A DNA stretch of 47,671 nucleotides. Origin: Spirochaetales bacterium. Its GTDB lineage: Bacteria > Spirochaetota > Spirochaetia > JAIPGG01. The notes below the pieces were generated by a model. The model was not told the origin of the DNA. It ran no database searches and was given only the letters and a program-made list of their open reading frames with translations. The DNA is taken from the NCBI GenBank assembly GCA_021736255.1, contig JAIPGG010000011.1, positions 1 through 47,671 of the forward strand. The letters run 5' to 3'. Shown here piece by piece: positions 26,602 through 33,908 of this stretch. Numbering within the stretch: position 1 is the stretch's first letter; every line of letters starts with the position of its first letter. The position numbers were made by a program, and so were the translations under genes.

Positions 26602-27432
26602 ATGCCCTTTATCGAACGACAAACAGCCCTCGAACGATTCCGCGCCTCCGTAGAAGAAGGCAGACCCCTGCTCGGATGCGGAGCCGGCACCGGCATCTCC
26701 GCCAAATTCGCCGAGCGCGGCGGTACCGACATGATCATCATCTACAACTCCGGTCGTTTCCGGATGGCAGGCCGCGGCTCTATGTCCGGCCTTATGCCCT
26801 ACGGGGATGCCAACGCCATCGTCGTCGATATGGCCGCCGAGGTCCTGCCGGTGGTCGACCACACCCCCGTCCTCGCCGGGGTCTGCGGAACCGACCCCTT
26901 CCGGATCATGCCCGTCTTTCTGCGCAGACTCAAGGAAATGGGCTTCGACGGGGTCCAGAACTTTCCCACCGTCGGTCTGTACGACGGGATGTTCCGGCAG
27001 AACCTAGAAGAGACCGGTATTAGTTTCGATCTGGAAGTAGAGATGATCCGGGAGGCTCATCATCTGGATATGCTCACCTGCCCCTATGTCTTCAACGAAA
27101 GCGAAGCGCAGAAAATGGCCGGTGCCGGCGCGGACATCATCGTCGCCCACATGGGCACCACCAACAAGGGCTCCATCGGCGCACAGACCACCATCAGCCT
27201 CGACCAAGCAGCCGAGCGCATCCAGTCGATACGCAACACCGCCGCCGCCGAAAACCCCGACGTCCTGGTCATCTGCCACGGCGGTCCGATAGCCGAACCC
27301 GAAGATGCCCAGCACATCTTCCGGAACACCAGCGGCATTGCCGGTTTTTTCGGCGCATCGAGTATCGAACGTCTTGCAACCGAACGGGCCATCGAGGGCC
27401 AGACCAGAAAGTTCAAGGACCTCGATTTGTAG
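26602..27432 (+). CDS. PEP-hydrolase-like TIM-barrel protein (Tm-1 C-terminal-like)
   Basis: Protein of 276 residues from ATG 26602, which has AAGGAG 7 bases upstream; the ORF-track start at 26527 lies inside the previous gene. The sequence is the phosphoenolpyruvate-hydrolase-like TIM barrel: LLGCGAGTGISAKFAERGGTD, IIIYNSGRFRMAGRGS, PVLAGVCGTDPFRIM, GVQNFPTVGLYDGMFR, IIVAHMGTTNKGSIG and VICHGGPIAEPEDAQ. In plants and fungi this domain is fused to UPF0261 in one chain; here the two are separate, adjacent genes. Reaction not known with certainty for bacterial members. It is the last gene of the operon. Confidence 0.85.
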   Translation: MPFIERQTALERFRASVEEGRPLLGCGAGTGISAKFAERGGTDMIIIYNSGRFRMAGRGSMSGLMPYGDANAIVVDMAAEVLPVVDHTPVLAGVCGTDPFRIMPVFLRRLKEMGFDGVQNFPTVGLYDGMFRQNLEETGISFDLEVEMIREAHHLDMLTCPYVFNESEAQKMAGAGADIIVAHMGTTNKGSIGAQTTISLDQAAERIQSIRNTAAAENPDVLVICHGGPIAEPEDAQHIFRNTSGIAGFFGASSIERLATERAIEGQTRKFKDLDL

Positions 27433-27451
27433 GTGTCTCCGACGGCCGGAT

Positions 27452-27573
27452 CCGGAATGCAGCCAAAACGGGCTCAGACCGAAGGCCGGCCGCTACCGGA
27501 ATGCAGCCCGCCCGACCACAGCCTCATGATCACCCGGGATCAGGCCGCAGTCCGGCCTCCCCGGAATACAGGC
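27452..27573 (+). repeat. Short scattered repeat CCGGAATGCAGCC
   Basis: In the gap behind the TIM-barrel gene the 13-mer CCGGAATGCAGCC occurs exactly at 27452 and 27496 and in degenerate form (CCGGAATACAGGC) at 27561. The gap contains no gene. The repeats may be decayed palindromic or duplicated intergenic elements; nothing more can be said. Confidence 0.55.
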
Positions 27574-27584
27574 CCACTTAATGG

Positions 27585-27613
27585 TTCAAAGCTTGTGTAA
27601 ATACGCCGATACT
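27585..27613 (+). promoter_or_regulatory. Putative promoter of the 174-residue hypothetical gene
   Basis: TTCAAA, 17-base spacer, GATACT, with the -10 ending 7 bases before ATG 27621 and no Shine-Dalgarno. Each hexamer matches four of six consensus bases, so this rests partly on the recurring layout. Confidence 0.4.
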
Positions 27614-27620
27614 AAGACTG

Positions 27621-28145
27621 ATGAATGAATCAGCCGTTTCCCCCCAATCACAACAGCAGACATCCCGCAGCCATTCGGCTTCATCAACCCCCTCAGCGGG
27701 ACTTGAGACCAGCGAGTACATTCCCGGACTCGAAGCCCATCTTACCCGGGTACGCGAGCTATTCCGGATCTATTTCGACAACAGCTGGTTCGTCGGCATT
27801 CTCGAACGGATGTCCTTCAACTCCCTCACTCTGCACGAAATCCGCCGGATGCTGGAAATGCGAAGCTCCTACGTCACCGATTCCTATCGCCTGCTTACCG
27901 GAGTCAGGGCCCTCGAGGAACTCGTAGCCTTTACCCGCCGCTACGTTCTCCCGGTTATTCGCGACGAACTGGGGGTCTCGGGCTTTACTCGTCACAAGAA
28001 CCGCAGCCAGGACCCAATCACCCAGGTAGTCAAAGGCCTCTTTTCCGCCACCTTTCCGGCAAACCTCATGCACCTCGAAGAGCTCACCACAGAGCTTACC
28101 GAAATGACCCGTCCCCTCTCGAGCCCCAAACACCGCAGCGCCTGA
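27621..28145 (+). CDS. Hypothetical protein, helical
   Basis: Protein of 174 residues that I do not recognise. The first 35 residues are Ser/Gln-rich and probably disordered; from about 38 the sequence is helical, with repeated hydrophobic and charged residues (LTRVRELFRIYFDNSWFVGIL, LHEIRRMLEMRSSYVTDSY) and a closing segment with Phe/Leu (VVKGLFSATFPANLMHLEEL). No membrane span, signal or metal motif is apparent. Codon use looks like that of the neighbours. It stands alone with its own possible leaderless promoter, downstream of the Tm-1-like operon. The antisense ORF in the same place is judged a shadow. Confidence 0.6.
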   Translation: MNESAVSPQSQQQTSRSHSASSTPSAGLETSEYIPGLEAHLTRVRELFRIYFDNSWFVGILERMSFNSLTLHEIRRMLEMRSSYVTDSYRLLTGVRALEELVAFTRRYVLPVIRDELGVSGFTRHKNRSQDPITQVVKGLFSATFPANLMHLEELTTELTEMTRPLSSPKHRSA

Positions 28146-28310
28146 GGCACGTGCAAAATCCGGGCGTGTCCCCGGCCGTTCCTGCCCTTTTCCGCCTCCG
28201 TGTTTGCAGACGACTGAGCATCCGGAACGGCCGAGGCCGGTGCAGCGCTGCCCGTTTCGCGCTGCATGCTCCAATTCCTCGGCGGCGCTGCTCCCGCCGG
28301 GCTCTCCCGC

Positions 28311-28487
28311 TCACTCCCGATCGCCGGCCCGGCGGGATCCGCCTGCGGGATTTCCTCTGCGGTCCCTCATTCGTTCTTCCCACCCTTCCTTCGCAGTCGG
28401 TTTCCGGACTATCGAATACGCCTGGAGCTGCTTATTGAAATCGTAGAGTTCACTCAGTTTTTGTAAAACAAAGTCAATTCGATTCAT
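28311..28487 (-). CDS. Small hypothetical protein, 58 residues, too short for the ORF track
   Basis: Reading the minus strand from ATG 28487 gives a plausible 58-residue protein starting MNRIDFVLQKLSELYDFN and containing QAYSIVRKPTAKEGWEERM, with a helical, charged character for about 45 residues; the last dozen are Gly/Arg-rich and look like read-through into noncoding sequence. Its ATG sits inside the last codons of the nucleotidyltransferase-like remnant, overlapping its stop, which is a typical coupled arrangement. It may be the companion of that remnant, but no family is recognised with confidence. It is included because the N-terminal part reads as genuine protein. Confidence 0.45.
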   Translation of the reverse strand: MNRIDFVLQKLSELYDFNKQLQAYSIVRKPTAKEGWEERMRDRRGNPAGGSRRAGDRE

Positions 28488-28677
28488 CTTGGAGCTTCTC
28501 TATATCCACAATATCCTGCTTCGAACTCCGCGCACGCTTAAGCAGGATCAAGTCTTCTTTCTGCACAACCCGGATCGAACCGGCTTCCGACTGCGCCTCA
28601 TATGCTCGATCGACCATTCCGATAATCTGCTGGTCCCCCGATACGAGGAGGTCGATAATCATGTGTTCATTTTTCAC
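28474..28677 (-). pseudogene. Remnant of a nucleotidyltransferase-like (DUF6036/AbiEii-type) gene
   Basis: The 67-residue ORF ends with VVQKEDLILLKRARSSKQDIVDIEKL, which strongly resembles the C-terminal signature (LExLIxxKxxxxRxxDxxDIexL) of small nucleotidyltransferase-like proteins, some of which are toxin or defence components. The N-terminal catalytic domain is missing. Directly upstream an in-frame TGA interrupts the reading frame (CIR-stop-VFKNVKNEH), and no convincing catalytic motif is found before it, so the gene looks truncated by a stop and further decay. Because the start is GTG without a clear Shine-Dalgarno, expression is doubtful. A small ORF overlaps its end. Confidence 0.5.
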
Positions 28678-28785
28678 GTTCTTGAATACTCATCGAATAC
28701 ATTCACCGGGAACCACCCATGGAATTATACCGTTGAACAAAGAAGAAATCAAAAACTATCCCCGCAAAGCCGTATCCCGGCTCTC

Positions 28786-28814
28786 TTGACCCTCCGGCCG
28801 GCTCACCGTAGAGT
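28786..28814 (+). promoter_or_regulatory. Promoter of the HAD phosphatase gene
   Basis: TTGACC, 17-base spacer, TAGAGT, with the -10 ending 9 bases before ATG 28824 and no Shine-Dalgarno; another likely leaderless start. Confidence 0.55.
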
Positions 28815-28823
28815 GGTCTCGTC

Positions 28824-29528
28824 ATGCCCATCCCCGAAACGAGCAATACAGCAACCCCCAGTACCGACAGGAAGCACCCCATAGAGAGCGTAGTATTCGA
28901 TTTCAACGGAACCCTCTTCTGGGACACCCGCCTGCACAATCAGGCCTGGGACCGCTTTTTGGAGCAGCACCACATCAGCCTTACCGACAGCGAGAAGCAC
29001 CGGATACTCCACGGCCGTTACAACGCCGATATCATGCAGATGCTCTTCGACCGGCCGCTCAGCGACCGGGAGATTGCCGGTTTCATCGAGGAGAAGGAGG
29101 GAATCTACCGCAGACTCTGCCTGGAACAGCACATGGAACTCGCCCCCGGCGCCGCCTGCTTCCTCGATTTTCTACAGGATCGGGGGTCCGCCTTTACCAT
29201 CGCCACCGCCTCGGGGTTGGGGAACCTGAATTTCTACTTCGAACACCTCGGCCTCGAACGCTGGTTCGATATGGGAAAGATCACCTACGACAACGGCACC
29301 CATCCCGGCAAACCCGATCCCGAGATATTCCTGGCCGCCATGGAGCTGATCGGCGCCGCCCCCCGCTCCACCATCATCTTCGAGGACTCGGAGAACGGCA
29401 TCCGCGCCGCCGAACGCACAGGCGCCGCCGAGGTTTACATCGTAAACTCGAACAACGAAGACTACTCTCGCTGGCCCCACCCGGTGATCACCGATTTCGA
29501 CCAGGTGGACCGCTCGTTTTTTTACTGA
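28824..29528 (+). CDS. HAD-superfamily phosphatase, beta-phosphoglucomutase-like
   Basis: Protein of 234 residues. After a 20-residue polar tail (MPIPETSNTATPSTDRKHPI) comes motif I SVVFDFNGTLFWDT; note Asn in place of the second Asp of DxD, which occurs in some phosphatases or mutases and affects general acid/base action. A helical cap follows (HHISLTDSEKHRILHGRYNADI), then motif II TIATASGLGNL, motif III Lys in THPGKPDPEIF and motif IV IIFEDSENGIRAA. It probably acts on a phosphorylated sugar or similar small molecule in the cytoplasm. Substitution at motif I makes the exact mechanism uncertain. It is convergent with the small methyltransferase. Confidence 0.85.
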   Translation: MPIPETSNTATPSTDRKHPIESVVFDFNGTLFWDTRLHNQAWDRFLEQHHISLTDSEKHRILHGRYNADIMQMLFDRPLSDREIAGFIEEKEGIYRRLCLEQHMELAPGAACFLDFLQDRGSAFTIATASGLGNLNFYFEHLGLERWFDMGKITYDNGTHPGKPDPEIFLAAMELIGAAPRSTIIFEDSENGIRAAERTGAAEVYIVNSNNEDYSRWPHPVITDFDQVDRSFFY

Positions 29529-29546
29529 CTCTTATCAGAACGAGTC

Positions 29547-30029
29547 TTAGCCTTTTCGGCCAACAACATAGAGGTGGGAATCAGTACTCCCTTTTTCGAG
29601 TAACCGGTAACCGTCCTTGGCAATCATCTGAAAAAGCATGTTTGGTTCGAAATACCGTTCATCCACTCCGGTCCGGACTCCTTCCCGCCAATCCACGAAG
29701 ATGAATACCCCGGCTGGTTTCAACACCGCTTTCATGCTTGCCAAAAACTGTTCAACATCATGAAAATGATGGAGGGCATAAACGCTGTAAATAATGTCAA
29801 AGGATTTATTGAGAGTATTGATCTCTTCGGCGGGTATATCTACAAAGGTAATGCCCGGATAATCCCTCCGGGGGATGAAGGGGTCGATCCCCCAGGCCTC
29901 TCCTCCGTAGCGGGCGTGGAGTTCTTCAATCAAATCTCCGCGGCCTGCTCCTACCTCGAGGCAAGAGACCCCGGGAGAAAAATAATCTGCAAAGTATTTT
30001 TTCAATAGATCCCTGCCGGCCTGTTCCAT
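29547..30029 (-). CDS. Small class I SAM-dependent methyltransferase
   Basis: Protein of 160 residues, short for the family but with the core complete: SCLEVGAGRGDLIEEL is SAM motif I, AWGIDPFIPR the acidic second strand, and FDIIYSVYALHHFHDVEQFL motif IV as in UbiE-type enzymes, followed by LKPAGVFIFVDW. It starts with an N-terminal helix MEQAGRDLLKKYFADYF. Substrate unknown. It sits between the HAD gene (convergent) and the LuxR remnant (divergent). TGGACG-17-TAGACT ends 6 bases before ATG 30029, and there is no Shine-Dalgarno. Confidence 0.85.
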   Translation of the reverse strand: MEQAGRDLLKKYFADYFSPGVSCLEVGAGRGDLIEELHARYGGEAWGIDPFIPRRDYPGITFVDIPAEEINTLNKSFDIIYSVYALHHFHDVEQFLASMKAVLKPAGVFIFVDWREGVRTGVDERYFEPNMLFQMIAKDGYRLLEKGSTDSHLYVVGRKG

Positions 30030-30035
30030 AGCTGT

Positions 30036-30064
30036 AGTCTACCAACGCCGAGAAAACACGTCCA
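30036..30064 (-). promoter_or_regulatory. Putative promoter of the small methyltransferase
   Basis: TGGACG, 17-base spacer, TAGACT on the minus strand; the -10 ends 6 bases before ATG 30029. It lies inside the open frame of the LuxR remnant, which supports the view that the remnant is no longer a gene. Confidence 0.42.
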
Positions 30065-30340
30065 CCGACCCTGCCGGCCGCGGCAAAGCAGATCATTTCT
30101 CCAGCCGGATCTCCGGCGGCGCCGGAAATCACTCCCGAGTTCAAACTTGAGTTCGATATCAGCAAGCGGGAAGCCGAGGTCGTTCCCCTGATGTGTTCGG
30201 GAAAGAGCAGCAAGACCATTGCGGAAAAGCTTTTTATATCCCCCCGTACCGTTGAAAATCACATCCAGAATATCTACCGAAAATACGGGGTGCGCAGACG
30301 GCTCGAACTCGTGCACCTGCTCCTCCGCTATTCGAGCTGA
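30038..30340 (+). pseudogene. C-terminal remnant of a LuxR-family regulator (HTH only)
   Basis: The plus-strand frame is open from just after a TAG (30035) to TGA 30338-30340, but has no usable start codon before the DNA-binding part, so it is missing from the ORF track. The translation contains a complete GerE/LuxR helix-turn-helix: FDISKREAEVVPLMCSGKS, KTIAEKLFISPRTVENHIQ and NIYRKYGVRRRLELVHLLL. The 37 residues before it are a Pro/Ala-rich linker. The N-terminal sensor or membrane part has been lost, apparently replaced by the start of the methyltransferase gene on the other strand. The HTH itself has no stop or frameshift, so the loss may be recent. Confidence 0.75.
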
Positions 30341-30415
30341 TCCGATTCTGATGGTCCGTCCAGAGTATTCACATCTCCGCTTTTTTTCTTCACCCCGATT
30401 TAGTATCCTTTAGGT

Positions 30416-30985
30416 ATGGATCAAATACGAATGCTCGAGGACATGCTCAATTCCAGAACGAAGGAAGGCAAAGAGGGAATCGTCGCCTTTGCCCGGTACC
30501 TGCGGGGGACTACCCTTGACGAGCGGACTCTCCCGGTTTACTTAAAGTTTCTGCACACCGGTGTCCCGGAGGCTATGGACGAACTCTTCCAGGACCGGGA
30601 TCCCGCCTCTTTCTTTTCCCGCTTTGTCCCCAACCGGGACCTGATCACGGAGGTCATCGAGCTGCTCTCCGAAAACGTCCCGAAGCAGGCTGATCGGCGG
30701 GTCGTCCTGGCATGCCTGGGGGTTCTGGCCAACGCATACGCGAGTGCGGAGGACGGGATGACGATCTATCCGCTGACGGTGCAGGACCTCTTTCACACGG
30801 CAAAGCACCTTACGGCAGGGGACAATCAGGTTTCCGAGATATTGGAAGACCTCCTCGATTCGCTTTCGGCTCTTTCGGCAGGCCGGCACGGAGAACTCCA
30901 CAAAACGGTCCTGCAACTGCGGGACGCCCACCTGGATGCAACAAAGAAGATTGGCGATGTGATTCCCCACAACATGCTCGTCTGA
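30416..30985 (+). CDS. Paralogue family protein 1 (helical, unrecognised)
   Basis: Protein of 189 residues belonging to a five-member family found only in this part of the window. Shared landmarks: FARYLRGTTL, LPVYLKFL, a DELFQDRDPASFF block, the YPLTVQDLFHTAKHL block corresponding to the LGKHL motif in the others, and the end THKIGDVIPHNMLV-like ending (TKKIGDVIPHNMLV). It is the most divergent and shortest member, and ends exactly after the shared motif without a tail. No catalytic residues recognised; soluble and helical. It is convergent with the membrane protein gene (32-base gap). A TAGTAT lies 9 bases before the ATG but the -35 is weak. Confidence 0.75.
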   Translation: MDQIRMLEDMLNSRTKEGKEGIVAFARYLRGTTLDERTLPVYLKFLHTGVPEAMDELFQDRDPASFFSRFVPNRDLITEVIELLSENVPKQADRRVVLACLGVLANAYASAEDGMTIYPLTVQDLFHTAKHLTAGDNQVSEILEDLLDSLSALSAGRHGELHKTVLQLRDAHLDATKKIGDVIPHNMLV

Positions 30986-31017
30986 ACCGGCCGTCCGCTG
31001 TACGCATGCGGAAGGCC

Positions 31018-32988
31018 TCAATACACAGGCAGCCGGATGTCTTGTCCCGGGAATACGAGGTTGAACTGATCGAGCCCGGGATTCGCTGCAAAAACGTCCA
31101 TAACAAACTCCATCCAGGAAACTTCGGCAGGAACGGAGTAGGTCCCCCCGCCGGAAACAGAAACGCCTCCGGCTTTGGCCGTCTGAAACAATTGCCACGT
31201 AGTTTCGCCCTCGTTCACCGACCAGAGAGGTCCACTGTCGCTCGAAGATATTTGAAAATCCGATGCGGCGGGTGTTTGCCCGGCGGCTGCTTCGCCGCTT
31301 TCGCCGGCAGCAGTCTCTGCGCCGCCCACAGCACCGGCGGACTCTGTCCCCGGCGCCTGGGCCTCGTCGATAGTTCCGCCCCCAGCGGATCCGGTCTCGC
31401 CACCCCCATCTTTCGCCGGTATTCCGGTAAAAAGAACGACCCCTAAGACCACGGCAGCCGCCGCTCCACCGGCAGTAAAAAGCATGCTCCGTTTTCTACG
31501 GGCAGGGCGGCCCCCTCCTTCATCTCGGCCCCGTTCAGCCGTTCGCTCCCTTCCGGTGTCGGTGGAGGGCGACTCCGGAGCCGGTTCCGGTTCCGGTTGG
31601 GTTCCGGGCTTTCGTTCCGGTTCTTCCGCCTGTTCGGAACCGGGAGCTCCGGCCGGCTGGTCTTCGGTTTCCAGGTCATCGATAATCTTCAACAATTCTT
31701 CGGTGTTGCGGCTAAAATGGATGGTATATTGGGAGTCTTTCGCTTCCTTTGCATTTGTACCGGAGGGAGTTCGCTCGCCTTCCATCGCCTCGTAATCTGA
31801 GCTTAGTTTTTTTTGGGAAGCGCTTTCTTCTCCAGCTTCCCGGACATCTCCATCGGTCCGGCTGCCACTTTTACCCTCGGTTTCGGCCGCTTGAATAGCT
31901 GCTTCTTTCGCTTCATTTCGATCAAAAGGGGATTGCCGCTCAGATTCCCGTTCACTGCCGATGTAAGCATTATCTCCTCGGTCAGTCCTTTGCTCTTGAT
32001 CGGTGTCTCCCTCTGTTTGTTCCGCAGAATCAGCAAGATCGGAGCGTTCGGTCTGTTCCTTGTCGGCACTTGGAGATTCTCCGGAATATCGGCCGACCCG
32101 TTCGGACTGCTCTTCACTTTCAGCCTGCTCTGGAGAAAACCTATCTCTCTCTGTTACGGTTGCACCCTCCTCTATCGAAGCAGCATCCATCTCGTTATCC
32201 CTTTTTGTCGCGCTTCCAACTGGTTTTTGTCGCCGAGAGATCGAATCCCCATCCGATCCGGTTTTCTCCTCGGATTCACGTGCTGAACGGGCGGCATAAT
32301 CACTCGGCTTTCGCATATCAGGCTCGTCCGCATAATGGAATTCTTCAGTTAGTGCCTTATCGCCTTTCCCCTCGATCTCTCGGATGATGTTTTTTAAATT
32401 CCTGAGGTACACAAAAATTCCCTGAATCACATTTTCCGGAAGATCAGATTCTATCCTGGAAAGGAGGAAACTCAGCATCGCCCGATTTTGTTCATTCAAA
32501 TCAACTCGACAAAAAATCATCGTAAGATAGAAAGCGGTAGCATTCGGACTGAACCGGGATGTGACCTTTTCAATTTTTATGCCCTGACTGATAGCGCGCT
32601 TGAAAGACAAGTAGGGCCGATTAATAATATCGTAGGTAATGTCGTCGGGAAGGGGGCGTTTATCATCAAAGAGCTGGTAACGAAGAAAACTTTGATCACT
32701 GTTGTCCAGCCGTCCCTTGAGCAATTCATAGAGCAATTCCGCAGTTCTCAGGTTCCCTTGGCCTAATTTATTGAGTAAAACCATCGATAAAACCAGTTGT
32801 TCTTTCGACGCGCTGCTCTCAAGAAACGAATTGCTGATTATTGAACACGTTGTTTTTACGTCTTCCGGGCCGAGTTCGCCGAGAAAATCGTCTATCTGTT
32901 TATTGAGTTGGGCACTCCACCTATGCACTTCGGCTGAGGAGTAAATAGATTTCAAATCGTCCTTGATTGTTTCCTCGGCCGGCGGCAA
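31018..32988 (-). CDS. Single-pass membrane protein with cytoplasmic helical domain and LysM-like exported tail
   Basis: Protein of 656 residues starting at TTG 32988, supported by AAGGTGAT six bases upstream. Residues 1-215 are a soluble helical domain (TTCSIISNSFLESSASKEQL, FLRYQLFDDKRPLPDD). Residues 215-495 are very rich in Glu, Ser, Arg and Lys and look disordered, ending in a Pro/Glu run and a basic cluster (RPARRKRSML). One membrane helix follows (FTAGGAAAAVVLGVVLFTG), then an Ala/Gly/Glu linker and a final block YSVPAEVSWMEFVMDVFAANP with LVFPGQDIRLPVY, which resembles a LysM peptidoglycan-binding motif. Positive charges before the helix place the C-terminus outside. It is divergent from the phosphatase/kinase operon and probably anchors that system to the cell wall. 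Confidence 0.7.
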   Translation of the reverse strand: MPPAEETIKDDLKSIYSSAEVHRWSAQLNKQIDDFLGELGPEDVKTTCSIISNSFLESSASKEQLVLSMVLLNKLGQGNLRTAELLYELLKGRLDNSDQSFLRYQLFDDKRPLPDDITYDIINRPYLSFKRAISQGIKIEKVTSRFSPNATAFYLTMIFCRVDLNEQNRAMLSFLLSRIESDLPENVIQGIFVYLRNLKNIIREIEGKGDKALTEEFHYADEPDMRKPSDYAARSARESEEKTGSDGDSISRRQKPVGSATKRDNEMDAASIEEGATVTERDRFSPEQAESEEQSERVGRYSGESPSADKEQTERSDLADSAEQTEGDTDQEQRTDRGDNAYIGSERESERQSPFDRNEAKEAAIQAAETEGKSGSRTDGDVREAGEESASQKKLSSDYEAMEGERTPSGTNAKEAKDSQYTIHFSRNTEELLKIIDDLETEDQPAGAPGSEQAEEPERKPGTQPEPEPAPESPSTDTGRERTAERGRDEGGGRPARRKRSMLFTAGGAAAAVVLGVVLFTGIPAKDGGGETGSAGGGTIDEAQAPGTESAGAVGGAETAAGESGEAAAGQTPAASDFQISSSDSGPLWSVNEGETTWQLFQTAKAGGVSVSGGGTYSVPAEVSWMEFVMDVFAANPGLDQFNLVFPGQDIRLPVY

Positions 32989-33165
32989 TCAGATCACCTT
33001 CCCTGCTGGATCAGCCTTCATACTTAAATCATCGGCGAAAAGGCCTAGAGAATACATTTCCGCTTGATATCCACTCGACCTATAATAATTATCAGGAGTC
33101 AACTTTTCCTAATAGCTTCTTGTGCCGACAATTGGATAAGAACAACCTCGGTAGGATAACATGAT

Positions 33166-33882
33166 ATGAACGAATGGGATTCTGGTAAAGAAGACAAAGA
33201 CTTCTTTCAACAAAACCGCCAAATTATACTCGACGGTATATTAGGAACCGGAAATCCAATTCAGGTCGGTTCAAGTATGGCTTTCGCAAAATACCTGAGC
33301 CACGTAGGCCTAACCTCAAAAAATCACTCCCTTTTTTTAAAAACAATTGAGACCAACAACAAATGGGTAGTGGATGAACTGGTTGCAGACCGGGATCCCC
33401 GGCTCATGTTTGCGGTTATACGCCCCTATTACGAGTTGATTCATCGGGCTTTTGAATTGCTTTCGTCATGGCACCCAGGGCAAATCTATTCCAAGGTTCT
33501 TTTGACTGTCCTCGGGACCATAGAATACAGCTTTTACAAGCCGGATGACGGCTTTGAGATTTACCCATTAGGCATTACCGACCTCCACAACCTAGGTAAG
33601 TTTCTCGACCAGGAGGAAGGTCAGCACAACAGCATAAACGAAACAATTCTCGAAATTCTCGATCGTTTGACCAGGCTCGGTGAATATCAAAGCACCATCC
33701 AAAAGAACATACTCGCAAAACATGCCTACAACATCAGAGATTCGTTTTTTGACAATACGAAAAGACTCGAAGACATCATCCCCAAGGTGCTGCTGGTCCG
33801 AATAAAACGAGAGGACAGAGAAGTACCTCCTTCCCGAGAATTCATTGATTTTGCCCAAAAAATCGACAATAATGATGAGTAG
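33166..33882 (+). CDS. Paralogue family protein 2 (helical, unrecognised)
   Basis: Protein of 238 residues. It shares with the other family members AFAKYLSHVGL, HSLFLKTIETNNKWVVDEL, DRDPRLMF, the block DGFEIYPLGITDLHNLGKFL, NETILEILDRL, YNIRDSFFDNTKRLEDIIP and KVLLV. The tail of 30 residues is charged. It is the first gene of an operon continuing with the PPP phosphatase (26-base gap), the kinase and the pseudokinase. The ATG five bases upstream (33161) opens only ATG-ATA-TGA, so 33166 is the start; AGGA lies 9 bases before it. Base composition here is clearly more A+T-rich than in the flanks. Function unknown; helical and soluble. Confidence 0.78.
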   Translation: MNEWDSGKEDKDFFQQNRQIILDGILGTGNPIQVGSSMAFAKYLSHVGLTSKNHSLFLKTIETNNKWVVDELVADRDPRLMFAVIRPYYELIHRAFELLSSWHPGQIYSKVLLTVLGTIEYSFYKPDDGFEIYPLGITDLHNLGKFLDQEEGQHNSINETILEILDRLTRLGEYQSTIQKNILAKHAYNIRDSFFDNTKRLEDIIPKVLLVRIKREDREVPPSREFIDFAQKIDNNDE

Positions 33883-33908
33883 TCATTAATCAAGAAAGGA
33901 ACGTCCCT

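Noticed and set aside
28096-28438. Several Arg/Pro-rich ORFs on both strands around 28.1-28.4 kb
   Set aside because: Compositional noise in a G+C-rich gap. Only the short minus-strand ORF ending at 28311 reads like protein.
33161-33169. ATG-ATA-TGA minimal ORF before paralogue 2
   Set aside because: Start and stop after two codons; probably chance, although a start-stop element affecting translation is conceivable.
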